Source: Streptomyces sp. Ru72
Lineage (GTDB): Bacteria; Actinomycetota; Actinomycetes; Streptomycetales; Streptomycetaceae
Reading direction: 5' to 3'
NCBI RefSeq assembly: GCF_002920635.1
Contig: NZ_PQSR01000052.1
Coordinates: 1 to 52,171 of the forward strand
DNA length: 52,171 nucleotides
The position numbers and the translations under genes are program-made. Below, piece after piece: positions 40,919 through 48,754 of this stretch (position 1 is the first letter of the stretch; each line of letters starts with the position of its first letter). The notes beneath the pieces are model-generated. The model did not search any database. It had not been told where the DNA came from and worked only from the letters and a program-made list of their open reading frames with translations.

Positions 40919-42211
40919 TTACTGGTTGCCGCAGGCGGACACGGCGGTCGCGTCCAGCCAGGGCAGGTCGTGCCCCATCCGGTCCCGCTTGGTGCGCAGG
41001 TAGCGGAGGTTGTGTTCACCCGCCTGGACGGGCATCGGTTCCCGGGCGGTGACCTCGAGGCCGTGGCGCAGCAGGGCGTCGGTCTTCTCCGGGTTGTTGG
41101 TCATCAGGCGCACGCCGCTCACGCCGAGATCCTTGAGGATCTGGGCGCCGGCGGCGTAGTCCCGGGCGTCGGCGGGCAGGCCCAGCTCCAGGTTGGCGTC
41201 CAGGGTGTCACGGCCGCGCTCCTGGAGTTCGTACGCCCGCAGCTTGGACATCAGTCCGATACCGCGTCCCTCGTGGCCGCGCAGGTAGACGACCACGCCC
41301 CGGCCCTCGGCCTGGATGCGCTGCAGGGACGCCTCCAACTGGGGGCCGCAGTCGCAACGGGCGGAGCCGAAGACGTCGCCGGTCAGGCACTCGGAGTGGA
41401 CGCGGACCAGAACGTCCTCGCCGTCGCCGATCTCCCCGTGGACGAGGGCGACGTGCTCGACGCCGTCGACGGTGGACCGGTAGCCGTACGCCGTGAAGGT
41501 GCCGTGGGCGGTGGGCAGCCGCACCTCGGCCTCGCGACGGACGGTGGGTTCCTCCGAGCTGCGGCGGTAGGCGATCAGGTCCTCGATCGAGATGATCGTC
41601 AGGCCGTGCTTGCGGGCGAACGGGATCAGCTCGGGCAGCCGCAGCATGTGGCCGTCCTCTCCGGCGATCTCCACGATGGCGCCGGCCGGGCGCAGTCCGG
41701 CGAGCCGGGCGAGGTCGACGGCGGCCTCGGTGTGGCCGTTGCGGACCAGGACGCCGCCGGGCTTGGCGCGCAGGGGGAAGACATGGCCGGGGCGCACGAA
41801 GTCCGAGGGCTCCGCCGTGCCGCTCGCCAGCAGCTGGAGCGTGGTGGCGCGGTCGGAGGCGGAGATACCGGTGGTCACGCCGTGGGCGGCGGAGGCGTCG
41901 ACGGAGACCGTGAAGGCGGTCTTCATCGACTCGTTGTTCTCGTCGACCATCTGGGGGAGCCCGAGCCGGTCCAGTTCCTCCCCCTCCATGGGGGCGCAGA
42001 TCAGGCCGCGGCACTCGCTCATCATGAAGGCGACGATCTCGGGGGTGACCTTCTCGGCGGCGATCACGAGGTCGCCCTCGTTCTCGCGGTCCTCGTCGTC
42101 GACGACCACGACCGGGCGGCCGGCCGCGATGTCGGCCACGGCCTGCTCGACCGGGTCGAGCGCGAAGTCCTCGATGGTGTCCGTGCTGTAGAGAATCGGC
42201 GCCGTGCTCAT
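40919..42211 (-). CDS. ribBA: Bifunctional 3,4-DHBP synthase / GTP cyclohydrolase II RibBA
   Basis: ATG 42211 gives 430 residues; upstream in-frame sequence belongs to the ribM region. The N-terminal RibB half (residues 1-205) holds VVVDDEDRENEGDLV and AAHGVTTGISASDRATT for dihydroxybutanone phosphate synthesis. The C-terminal RibA half (about 210-420) holds SECLTGDVFGSARCDCGPQ with the three zinc cysteines and LRGHEGRGIGL for GTP ring opening. Both active sites look intact. It overlaps the ribM stop by four bases. Confidence 0.96.
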   Translation of the reverse strand: MSTAPILYSTDTIEDFALDPVEQAVADIAAGRPVVVVDDEDRENEGDLVIAAEKVTPEIVAFMMSECRGLICAPMEGEELDRLGLPQMVDENNESMKTAFTVSVDASAAHGVTTGISASDRATTLQLLASGTAEPSDFVRPGHVFPLRAKPGGVLVRNGHTEAAVDLARLAGLRPAGAIVEIAGEDGHMLRLPELIPFARKHGLTIISIEDLIAYRRSSEEPTVRREAEVRLPTAHGTFTAYGYRSTVDGVEHVALVHGEIGDGEDVLVRVHSECLTGDVFGSARCDCGPQLEASLQRIQAEGRGVVVYLRGHEGRGIGLMSKLRAYELQERGRDTLDANLELGLPADARDYAAGAQILKDLGVSGVRLMTNNPEKTDALLRHGLEVTAREPMPVQAGEHNLRYLRTKRDRMGHDLPWLDATAVSACGNQ

Positions 42212-42852
42212 GCGGCGGCTCCTTCCAGGACGGGCCGCGCGGCCCTGCGGGAGCGCAGCCACCAGTCGCGCATGCCCCACAGGACGAGTGCGCCGTAGAT
42301 GACGTAGACGAAGCCGGAGAAGGCGAAGCCGTTGGCGAAGTTGAGCGGGACGCCGACGGCGTCGACGAGCAGCCAGGCGAACCAGAACTCGACCATGCCG
42401 CGCGCCTGGGCGTACATGGCGACGATCGTGCCGACGAAGATGTACGCGTCCGGCCACGGGTCCCACGACAGTGCCGGGTAGGCGGTGAACAGGCCGGCCA
42501 CGGCGAGGGTGCCCACGGCCGCGGCGCCGGCCAGGATGCCGCGTTCCCGCCAGGTGGCGAAGCGCGGTGCGATGTGGCCGTCCGCCGCCTGGCCCTTGCC
42601 GCGGTTCCACTGCCACCAGCCGTAGACGGCGACGACCATGACGACGACCTGCTTGCCGGCGCTGCCGGAGAGGTGGGCCGTGGCGAAGGCGGCGAAGAGG
42701 ATCAGGCCGGACAGGAACTGCACCGGCCAGCTCCATATGGAGCGCCGCCAGCCGAAGGCGAGGCCGAGCAGACCGATCACGTTGCCGATCATGTCGGACC
42801 ACTTGATGTGCTGGCCGAGCAGCGTGAACGCCTCGGAGTTCAGCCAGTTCAC
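42208..42852 (-). CDS. ribM: PnuC-like riboflavin transporter RibM
   Basis: The start is GTG 42852, overlapping the ribE stop. The 214-residue protein has about six to seven membrane helices and the PnuC family segments GWRRSIWSWPVQFLSG, AVYGWWQWNRGKG and FWFAWLLVDAVGVPLNFANGF. PnuC proteins carry vitamins such as nicotinamide riboside; those inside FMN-riboswitch operons of actinobacteria are the RibM riboflavin importers. Its position between ribE and ribBA under the riboswitch supports that role here. Confidence 0.9.
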   Translation of the reverse strand: MNWLNSEAFTLLGQHIKWSDMIGNVIGLLGLAFGWRRSIWSWPVQFLSGLILFAAFATAHLSGSAGKQVVVMVVAVYGWWQWNRGKGQAADGHIAPRFATWRERGILAGAAAVGTLAVAGLFTAYPALSWDPWPDAYIFVGTIVAMYAQARGMVEFWFAWLLVDAVGVPLNFANGFAFSGFVYVIYGALVLWGMRDWWLRSRRAARPVLEGAAA

Positions 42853-43451
42853 TTGGTGGCCCCCTGACCGGCGAGCAGGCTCTCGACGTACTTGGCGATG
42901 ATGTCGACCTCGAGGTTGACCGGGTCGCCGGGCTGCTTGAGGCCCAGGGTGGTCAGCGCGAGGGTGGTCGGGATCAGGCTCACGGAGAAGTGGTCGCCTC
43001 CGGTCTCGACGACGGTGAGGCTGATGCCGTCCACCGTGATGGACCCCTTCTCCACGACGTAGCGGGACAGGTCCGCCGGAAGCGAGATCTTCACGATCTC
43101 CCAGTGCTCGGAGGGCCGGCGCTCCAGGACCGTGCCGGTGCCGTCGACATGGCCCTGCACGATGTGGCCGCCGAGACGGGTGCCGACGGCGGTGGGGCGT
43201 TCGAGGTTGACTCGGGAGCCGACGGTGAGGGCGCCGAGGCTGGAGCGGTTCAGGGTCTCCGCCATGACGTCGGCGGTGAACTCGTCGCCCTCGTGCTCCA
43301 CGACGGTGAGACAGACGCCGTTGACCGCGATGGAGTCGCCGTGGCGGGCGCCTTCGGTGACGACGGGTCCACGGAGCCGGAAGCGGGAGGAGTCGCCGAG
43401 ATTCTCGACGGCGGTGACCTCACCCAGCTCTTCGACGATTCCGGTGAACAC
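42849..43451 (-). CDS. ribE: Riboflavin synthase RibE (alpha chain)
   Basis: GTG 43451 after GGAGG gives 200 residues starting MFTGIVEELGEV. The protein is an internal duplication: NGVCLTVVEHEGDEFTADVM in the first barrel and DGISLTVVETGGDHFSVSLI in the second, the classic two-lumazine synthase repeat. It dismutates two lumazine molecules to riboflavin and the RibH substrate. It is the first gene after the FMN riboswitch and overlaps ribM, heading the riboflavin operon. Confidence 0.96.
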   Translation of the reverse strand: MFTGIVEELGEVTAVENLGDSSRFRLRGPVVTEGARHGDSIAVNGVCLTVVEHEGDEFTADVMAETLNRSSLGALTVGSRVNLERPTAVGTRLGGHIVQGHVDGTGTVLERRPSEHWEIVKISLPADLSRYVVEKGSITVDGISLTVVETGGDHFSVSLIPTTLALTTLGLKQPGDPVNLEVDIIAKYVESLLAGQGATK

Positions 43452-43603
43452 TTCCCGGGTCCTCCTGCCTCGATGGGGCACGGACTCCGGGGCCTGTCGA
43501 TGACGACAGCAGACACGAGCGAGGACACCGGGGGCGACGCCGGACGGGCCTCGTCCGCATGGACGAGCCGAGACGGCGGCGCGCACGAATGCCCGCCCGC
43601 CGC
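43452..43603 (-). other. Leader between FMN riboswitch and ribE
   Basis: About 150 bases separate the aptamer from the ribE start. The sequence is GC-rich with a GACGAG-containing stem region near 43553-43567 and would carry the expression platform (terminator or Shine-Dalgarno control). I cannot assign the switching stems with certainty, and no separate gene is seen. Confidence 0.4.
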
Positions 43604-43728
43604 GCACTGCCTCCCATCCGGACTTTAACCGTCGGTCCAGGAATTCCACCTGGTCAACCGGCCGCTGGAAGCGACCGGGTCGCGGACTGTAACCGCCGGT
43701 TCGGACTTTCACCGACCCCGGAGTGCGC
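43604..43728 (-). promoter_or_regulatory. FMN riboswitch (RFN element)
   Basis: Read on the minus strand, conserved RFN blocks appear in order: GGGGTCGGTGAAAGTCCG, ACCGGCGGTTACAGTCCGCGA, the variable stem GACCCGGTCGC, GGTGGAATTCCTGGACCGACGGT and AAAGTCCGGATGGGAGGCA. The closing stem pairs GCGCACTC at the start with the end region. FMN binding should turn off the rib genes downstream. Confidence 0.95.
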
Positions 43729-43761
43729 TGCTTCTGGTACAGCCTCAGTGTGCCACGACTG

Positions 43762-43969
43762 ATCGTCGGCCAACCGGGTTAACTGCTGTGCGGTGCCTCA
43801 CATGTTCACATGCTGGACATCTCCGGCGGCAGACGCAGACCCGCACTCGTCGCCGCGGCGACAACACGCAGCCCCTGAAGGCTACTTGAGTATTGGTCCA
43901 TACCTATTGACCGGGCCGGTCGACCCCGCCTAAGGTCGGCGCTCGCGGCGCGGTGCGCCGCCCGCGAAC
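43762..43969 (+). promoter_or_regulatory. Orphan chitinase-type promoter region
   Basis: TGGTCCATACCT (43894-43905) matches the chitinase-promoter direct-repeat element TGGTCCAGACCT at 11 of 12 positions, and the DasR-responsive element partly. It abuts TTGACC (43907-43912), an 18-base spacer and TAAGGT (43931-43936), a good vegetative promoter directed rightward. No plus-strand gene follows before the convergent ROK gene ends at 44040. Confidence 0.6.
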
Positions 43970-44011
43970 GGCCCGGCGGCGGTGACGAAGGCCCTTGCCC
44001 GCCGCCGGGCC
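43970..44011. terminator. Strong hairpin between the orphan promoter and the ROK gene
   Basis: GGCCCGGCGGCGG (43970-43982) pairs perfectly with CCGCCGCCGGGCC (43999-44011), a 13-base-pair stem with a 16-base loop, 29 bases beyond the ROK stop. It would terminate ROK transcription leftward and any transcript from the orphan promoter rightward. Confidence 0.8.
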
Positions 44012-44039
44012 TGCGGGCGGCATGACCACGGTGGGCCCA

Positions 44040-45263
44040 CTATCGCTCGGGCGGCGTGAACAGCTCCTCCTGGGCCCCCTCCCGTGCCGTCAGCAGTGCT
44101 CCCCGCAGGACCGCCCCGCCGCCCAGGGTGCTCGCGCGCACCTCGGTGGCCAGCGGTGACACACGGACCAGACGCTCCGCCACCCGCGCGGCGAGGACGT
44201 CCCCGCCCGCCTGCCCGACCTCACCCCCGAGCACGACACAGCCGGGGTCGAGGATGGCGGCGACGGAAGCGGCACCGATGGCGAGCCGATCGGCGAGGGC
44301 GTCGAGGAACCGGTCGGCCCGCTCGGCCGGGGGCACGTCCGTCACCCCGCTGCCGCCGCCCGCCGCGACCGTCGCGACCGCCCCCCGCACCAGGGCCGCC
44401 ACCGGCAGCTCACGCGCGGCGCTCCCCGCTGACAACCCGTACTCCCCCGCCAGCTCCACGATCGCCGCCGCCCCCGCCAGGGAGTGGAATCCGCCCTCGC
44501 AGTCCGCCGCCGAGGGCATGGTGCCGGTCCCCGGGACCGGCAGGAAACCGATCTCGCCCGTGCCGCCCGAAGCGCCGCGGCGCAGTGCGCCGTCCAGGAC
44601 CACCGCCGCGCCCGTGCCGTGGCCCAGCCACAGCAGGACGAACGTGTCGCGGTCCCGCGCCGTTCCCTCGCGCTGCTCGGCCAGCGCCGCGAGGTTGGTC
44701 TCGTTCTCGACGATCACCCGGGCGGGCAGCCGCTCCTGGAGCGCGGCGACCAGGCGGCGGTGCCACTCCGGCAGCCCCGCGGAGTCGCGGAGTTCGCCGG
44801 TGACGGGGTCGATGAGCCCGGGCGCCCCGATCCCGACCGTGTGCAGCCTGTCGGCACCGGCCTCCTTCGCGGCACGCTCCACCAGCAGCACCGCCTGCTC
44901 GACCGCCGGGCCGGTGCCGGTGTCGCCGCCGATCGGCACGGACGCCTCCGCGAGCACCCCGCCCAGCAGATCGGACACCAGCACGGAGACACTCTCGGTG
45001 CGCACGTCCAGGGCAGCGAGGTGGGCGCGGTCGGCGACGATCCCGTACAGCCGTGCGTTCGGACCGCGCCGTTGCTCGCCCGACTCCCCCACCACCGCGA
45101 TCAGGCCGGCGGCCGTGAGCCGTTCGACCAGGTCGGCGACCGTGGGCCGGGACAGTCCGGTCAGCTGCTTCAACTGCCCTGCCGTCAGGGGGCCCTCCTG
45201 CTGCAGCAGACGCAGGGCGAGCCGGTCGTTGATGGCCCGGGCGGTGCTCGGGGATGCGGGCAT
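44040..45263 (-). CDS. ROK-family transcriptional regulator
   Basis: The 407-residue protein has an N-terminal MarR-like helix-turn-helix (residues 10-70, with LTAGQLKQLTGLSRPTVADLVERLTAAG) and a ROK sugar-kinase-like domain: VGIGAPGLIDPVTGELRDS, VENETNLAALAEQ and LGHGTGAAVVLDGALRRG. The zinc motif typical of ROK proteins (CxCGxxGCxE) is replaced by PSAADCEGGFHS, so the metal site is probably lost. ROK regulators sense sugars or phosphosugars. It diverges from an MFS exporter gene; the palindrome between them is the likely operator. Confidence 0.92.
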   Translation of the reverse strand: MPASPSTARAINDRLALRLLQQEGPLTAGQLKQLTGLSRPTVADLVERLTAAGLIAVVGESGEQRRGPNARLYGIVADRAHLAALDVRTESVSVLVSDLLGGVLAEASVPIGGDTGTGPAVEQAVLLVERAAKEAGADRLHTVGIGAPGLIDPVTGELRDSAGLPEWHRRLVAALQERLPARVIVENETNLAALAEQREGTARDRDTFVLLWLGHGTGAAVVLDGALRRGASGGTGEIGFLPVPGTGTMPSAADCEGGFHSLAGAAAIVELAGEYGLSAGSAARELPVAALVRGAVATVAAGGGSGVTDVPPAERADRFLDALADRLAIGAASVAAILDPGCVVLGGEVGQAGGDVLAARVAERLVRVSPLATEVRASTLGGGAVLRGALLTAREGAQEELFTPPER

Positions 45264-45321
45264 GCCGGGATCCTTCCAGATCGGCCACCGCGCCGTTCAG
45301 GCGCGCCTTCGGCTCCCCTAT

Positions 45322-45344
45322 CTATCAGGCAGGGTTCCTGATAG
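45322..45344. promoter_or_regulatory. Palindromic operator between ROK and MFS genes
   Basis: CTATCAGG (45322-45329) and CCTGATAG (45337-45344) are a perfect inverted repeat with seven bases between. It lies 59 bases before the ROK start and 48 before the MFS start, so one site could control both. The repeat is AT-rich against the local background. Confidence 0.65.
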
Positions 45345-45391
45345 TTTACGTCGGCGCGTAGGGGGAGGACACCGCCGGGAGGGGCCCGAGA

Positions 45392-46606
45392 ATGAGCGAG
45401 ATGAGCGAAGCGAGCCGGCAAGAGGTGAGGCGCGCCCGGTACGCCGTGGCGGCGGTGTTCGCCGTGCACGGTGCCGTCACCGGCTCGTTCGCCACCCGCG
45501 TGCCCTGGGTCCAGGACCACGCGCACGTCAGCGCCGGCCAGTTGGGCATCGCCCTGGCGTTCCCCGCGCTCGGCGCGTCCCTGGCGATGCCGCTCGCGGG
45601 CCGGATCAGCCACCGGTTCGGCGCTCGGACGGCGCTGCGCGGACTGCTCTCCCTGTGGACGCTGTCCCTGGTCCTGCCGTCCCTCTCCCCCGATCTGCTC
45701 ACCCTGTGCGCGGCCCTGTTCGTCTACGGCGCCTCGGCCGGCATGGCGGACGTCGCGATGAACGCGCTCGGCGTGGAGGTGGAGAACCGTCTCGGCAGGT
45801 CGATCATGTCCGGGCTGCACGGCCTGTGGAGCGCCGGCGCCCTGATCGGCTCGGCGGCCGGCACGCTCGCCGCCCACCTCGGCTCGGACGCCCGGCTCCA
45901 CCACGCCCTGGCCGCCGCGGTGCTGACCGTGCTGGGTCTCGTCGCCTGCACCTGGGTCCTCGACCTGCAGCCCGCCGAGGACGAGGAGCCGCCGCCCCGG
46001 TTCGCGCTGCCGCCCAAGTCGGCGCTGCTCATCGGTGCGGTCGGCTTCTGCGCGGTGTTCGCGGAGGGCGCGAGCCTTGACTGGTCGGCGGTCTATCTGC
46101 GCGACGAGCTGGAGAGTTCCGCGGGATTGGCCGCCGCCTGCACCACCGGTTTCACGCTCACGATGGCACTCGCGCGGATCGCGGGCGACAAGGTGGTGGA
46201 CCGCTACGGGGCGGTGCGCACCGTCAGGGTGAGCGGCGTCCTCGCCGCGCTCGGCGGGCTGCTCATCGTCGTCGCCAACCACCCGGCTGTCGCCATGGGC
46301 GGCTTCGCGCTGATGGGTCTGGGCATCGCGGTCGTCGTCCCGCTGTGCTTCGCGGCGGCGGGCCGCAGCGGACCCAACCCGAGCCAGGCCATCGCGGGCG
46401 TGGCCACCATCACGTACACCTCGGGCCTGGTCGCGCCGGGCGCGATCGGCACGCTGGCCCAGGCCACGAGCCTGGTGGTCTCGTTCGGCCTGGTGACCGT
46501 GCTGGCGTGCGGGCTCGCGGGGTTCGCGGGGGTCCTCCGGGCGGGCGACCGCGACCGCCCGAAGGTCACTCCGCCGAGCGCAGCAGTTCCCGGCCCGCGG
46601 CCCTGA
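45392..46606 (+). CDS. MFS transporter (YbjJ-like group)
   Basis: ATG 45392 follows GGGAGGGG; ATG 45401 is an alternative. The 404-residue protein shows twelve helices, with GAVTGSFATRVPWVQDHAHVSAGQLGIALAFPALGA near the N-terminus, the loop GRISHRFGARTALRG, and VFAEGASLDWSAVYLRDEL between the halves, typical of the fucose-permease/YbjJ-like MFS group. Regulated by a divergent ROK protein, it may move a sugar or related compound; direction is unknown. Its 3' end overlaps the convergent thioesterase gene by 41 bases. Confidence 0.85.
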   Translation: MSEMSEASRQEVRRARYAVAAVFAVHGAVTGSFATRVPWVQDHAHVSAGQLGIALAFPALGASLAMPLAGRISHRFGARTALRGLLSLWTLSLVLPSLSPDLLTLCAALFVYGASAGMADVAMNALGVEVENRLGRSIMSGLHGLWSAGALIGSAAGTLAAHLGSDARLHHALAAAVLTVLGLVACTWVLDLQPAEDEEPPPRFALPPKSALLIGAVGFCAVFAEGASLDWSAVYLRDELESSAGLAAACTTGFTLTMALARIAGDKVVDRYGAVRTVRVSGVLAALGGLLIVVANHPAVAMGGFALMGLGIAVVVPLCFAAAGRSGPNPSQAIAGVATITYTSGLVAPGAIGTLAQATSLVVSFGLVTVLACGLAGFAGVLRAGDRDRPKVTPPSAAVPGPRP

Positions 46607-47021
46607 ACCGCTCGCTCCACGACGTGGGCCGCAGCGTGGTCGCGTCGAGCCGCACGAGGACCCTGGTGCCGTGCGCGTATGTCTCCGCCCCGTCGGCCGA
46701 GCACAACCGGAACCCGTAGGTCAGCCCGGTGTTCCCGAGCCGTTCCAACCACAGGTGCACGGCGTACGCGCCCGGCCTGGTGACCGGTGCCTAGCTGATC
46801 CGCAGCTCCTTGACGGCGTTGCAGAAGTCGCCCGCCGCCTCCCAGTCGCCCTCGAAGCGGAAGCCGCGCTCCTGCCACAGGGTGGACCAGGCACGCTCGA
46901 CCATGACCGGGTAGCGGGCGTTGTGGAGCAGTCCGAGGGCGTCCAGGTCGTCGAAGTGGACGGTGACGGGGATCAGCCTGCCGTACGACACGGCGGGCGT
47001 GGACTGGGCTTCGACGGTCAC
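46566..47021 (-). pseudogene. Hot-dog thioesterase interrupted by an in-frame TAG
   Basis: From GTG 47021 the frame reads a hot-dog fold thioesterase, VHFDDLDALGLLHNARYPVMVERA with the usual Asp and His-Asn, and stops at TAG (46791-46793, codon 77) right after KELRIS. The same frame resumes immediately with APVTRPGAYAVHLWLERLG and runs to 46566, completing about 151 residues. A TAC-to-TAG change or a small in-frame deletion would explain this. Neither half alone would fold well. It lies in the MFS gene's convergent tail. A sequencing error remains possible. Confidence 0.8.
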
Positions 47022-47338
47022 GGGCGGGGCTCCTCGATCTGACCCGGTGAGGCGCTCGCGACGCTGCGGCGCTTGATCCCAGCCATGGTAAGCGCCCGCT
47101 CAGGACCTCCCGCCCACGGATCGGCCGGCGATCGAGTCCGGCTGCCCGGCGACCTGCCTCAGCGCCCACAGGTCACCGCCGGGCCGCCTCCAGCAGGTGC
47201 ACCGCCTTCTGGGCCCGCTTGTCGCGATCACTGCTCTGGACGTCGTTCACGAGGGAAACCATGTGAACGCAGGGCCCCCTGGTGCCGGTGACAATGGTTC
47301 GGACAGTTCTTCACGTACAGAGAAAGAGAAGCCGCACC
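47022..47338. other. 317-bp gap upstream of the NCS2 permease
   Basis: It contains the doubtful 29-residue frame listed separately (47173-47262, minus) and the permease promoter region, with no convincing -35/-10 pair. GACAAT (47291-47296) is a possible -10 for the permease. Nothing else coding is seen. Confidence 0.4.
47173..47262 (-). CDS. Candidate 29-residue small protein
   Basis: ATG 47262 to TGA 47173 encodes a short amphipathic helix-like peptide (DKRAQKAVHLLEAARR at its C-terminus) with strong G/C third positions. No good ribosome-binding site is visible for either ATG 47262 or GTG 47250. It is divergent from the permease gene. It could be a real small protein or the N-terminal stub of a lost gene. 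Confidence 0.35.
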   Translation of the reverse strand: MVSLVNDVQSSDRDKRAQKAVHLLEAARR

Positions 47339-48754
47339 ATGGACCTCGGCGTGCGCTGGAAGCTGCACGGTGACGGGCGCACGCCCGCACCCGGAGCGGT
47401 CGTCCGTCCCGACGAACGCCTCTCCTGGCCCCGTACGGTCGGGCTCGGCGCCCAGCACGTCGTGGCCATGTTCGGTGCGTCGTTCGTGGCGCCCGTGCTC
47501 ATGGGCCTCGACCCCAACCTGGCGATCATGATGTCCGGCGTCGCCACCGCGATCTTCCTGCTGGCGACGCGCGGGCGGATACCGAGCTACCTCGGCTGTT
47601 CCCTGTCCTTCGTGGGTGTGGCCGCGGTGATCCGGGCGCAGGGCGGCACCAGCGCCACCGTGACCGGCGCGGTGTTCGTCGTGGGCATCGTGCTGTTCCT
47701 CGTCGGCCTCGCGGTCCAGCGGTTCGGGGCGCGGATCATCCATGCGACGATGCCGCCGATCGTGACCGGCGCGGTCGTGATGCTGATCGGCTTCAACCTG
47801 GCGCCGGTGACCGCGTCGACGTACTGGCCGCAGGACCAGTGGACCGCGCTGCTGGTGATGCTGTTCACCGGGCTGGCCGTGGTGTGCCTGCGCGGGTTCT
47901 GGTCCCGGATCGCGATCTTCCTCGGGCTGGTGTTCGGGTATGGGATCTCCTGGCTGTCCGACCGCGTCTTCGGGAAGATCCACTCGGTGGACGCGAGCGG
48001 AAAGCTCACCGACCACTGGCGCCTGGACCTGTCCGGCGTCGGCAAGGCGGACTGGCTCGGCCTGCCCCACTTCCACGGGCCGTCCTTCCAGTGGTCCGCG
48101 ATCCTGGTGGCGCTGCCCGTGGTGATCGCTCTGGTCGCGGAGAACGCGGGGCACGTCAAGGCGGTCGGCGAGATGACCGGCGATCCGCTGGACGACAGGC
48201 TGGGCACGGCGATCTCCGCCGACGGGGTCGCGTCCATGCTCTCGACCGCGGTCGGCGGCCCGCCCAACACGACGTACTCCGAGAACATCGGGGTGATGGC
48301 CGCCACCCGCGTCTACTCGACCGCCGCCTACTGGGCCGCGGCGGGCTTCGCCCTCCTGTTCGGGATCTGCCCCAAGTTCGGCGCGGTCGTGGCCGCCATC
48401 CCCGGCGGAGTGCTCGGCGGCATCACCGTCATCCTGTACGGCATGATCGGTCTCCTCGGCGCGCAGATCTGGCTGCACGCCAAGGTGGACCTGCGCAATC
48501 CGCTGAACCTGGTGCCGGCCGCGGCGGGCATCATCATCGGTGTCGGCAACGTCACCATGAAGTTCACCGACCACTTCTCGCTGAGCGGCATCGCACTGGG
48601 CACGCTGGTCGTGATCACCGGGTACCACGCGCTACGGGCGTTCGCCCCCGCCCACCTCAAGGCCCAGGAGCCGCTGCTGGACTCGGGCACCTCCGCCTAC
48701 GACGAGGAAGCCGGCACGGAAGCCGACGCGAAGGCTCACCGCGCCAAGTCGTAG
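47339..48754 (+). CDS. NCS2-family uracil/xanthine permease
   Basis: ATG 47339 gives 471 residues with about fourteen membrane segments. LGAQHVVAMFGASFVAPVLMGL near the N-terminus, VALVAENAGHVKAVGEMTG and GGPPNTTYSENIGVMAATRVYS (the conserved Asn/Glu/Asn substrate-site motif in helix 10) identify the UraA-type nucleobase:H+ symporters. It imports uracil or possibly xanthine; the residues cannot separate the two by eye. A GC-rich hydrophilic tail follows the last helix and its end overlaps the convergent GH6 gene by 19 bases. Confidence 0.9.
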   Translation: MDLGVRWKLHGDGRTPAPGAVVRPDERLSWPRTVGLGAQHVVAMFGASFVAPVLMGLDPNLAIMMSGVATAIFLLATRGRIPSYLGCSLSFVGVAAVIRAQGGTSATVTGAVFVVGIVLFLVGLAVQRFGARIIHATMPPIVTGAVVMLIGFNLAPVTASTYWPQDQWTALLVMLFTGLAVVCLRGFWSRIAIFLGLVFGYGISWLSDRVFGKIHSVDASGKLTDHWRLDLSGVGKADWLGLPHFHGPSFQWSAILVALPVVIALVAENAGHVKAVGEMTGDPLDDRLGTAISADGVASMLSTAVGGPPNTTYSENIGVMAATRVYSTAAYWAAAGFALLFGICPKFGAVVAAIPGGVLGGITVILYGMIGLLGAQIWLHAKVDLRNPLNLVPAAAGIIIGVGNVTMKFTDHFSLSGIALGTLVVITGYHALRAFAPAHLKAQEPLLDSGTSAYDEEAGTEADAKAHRAKS

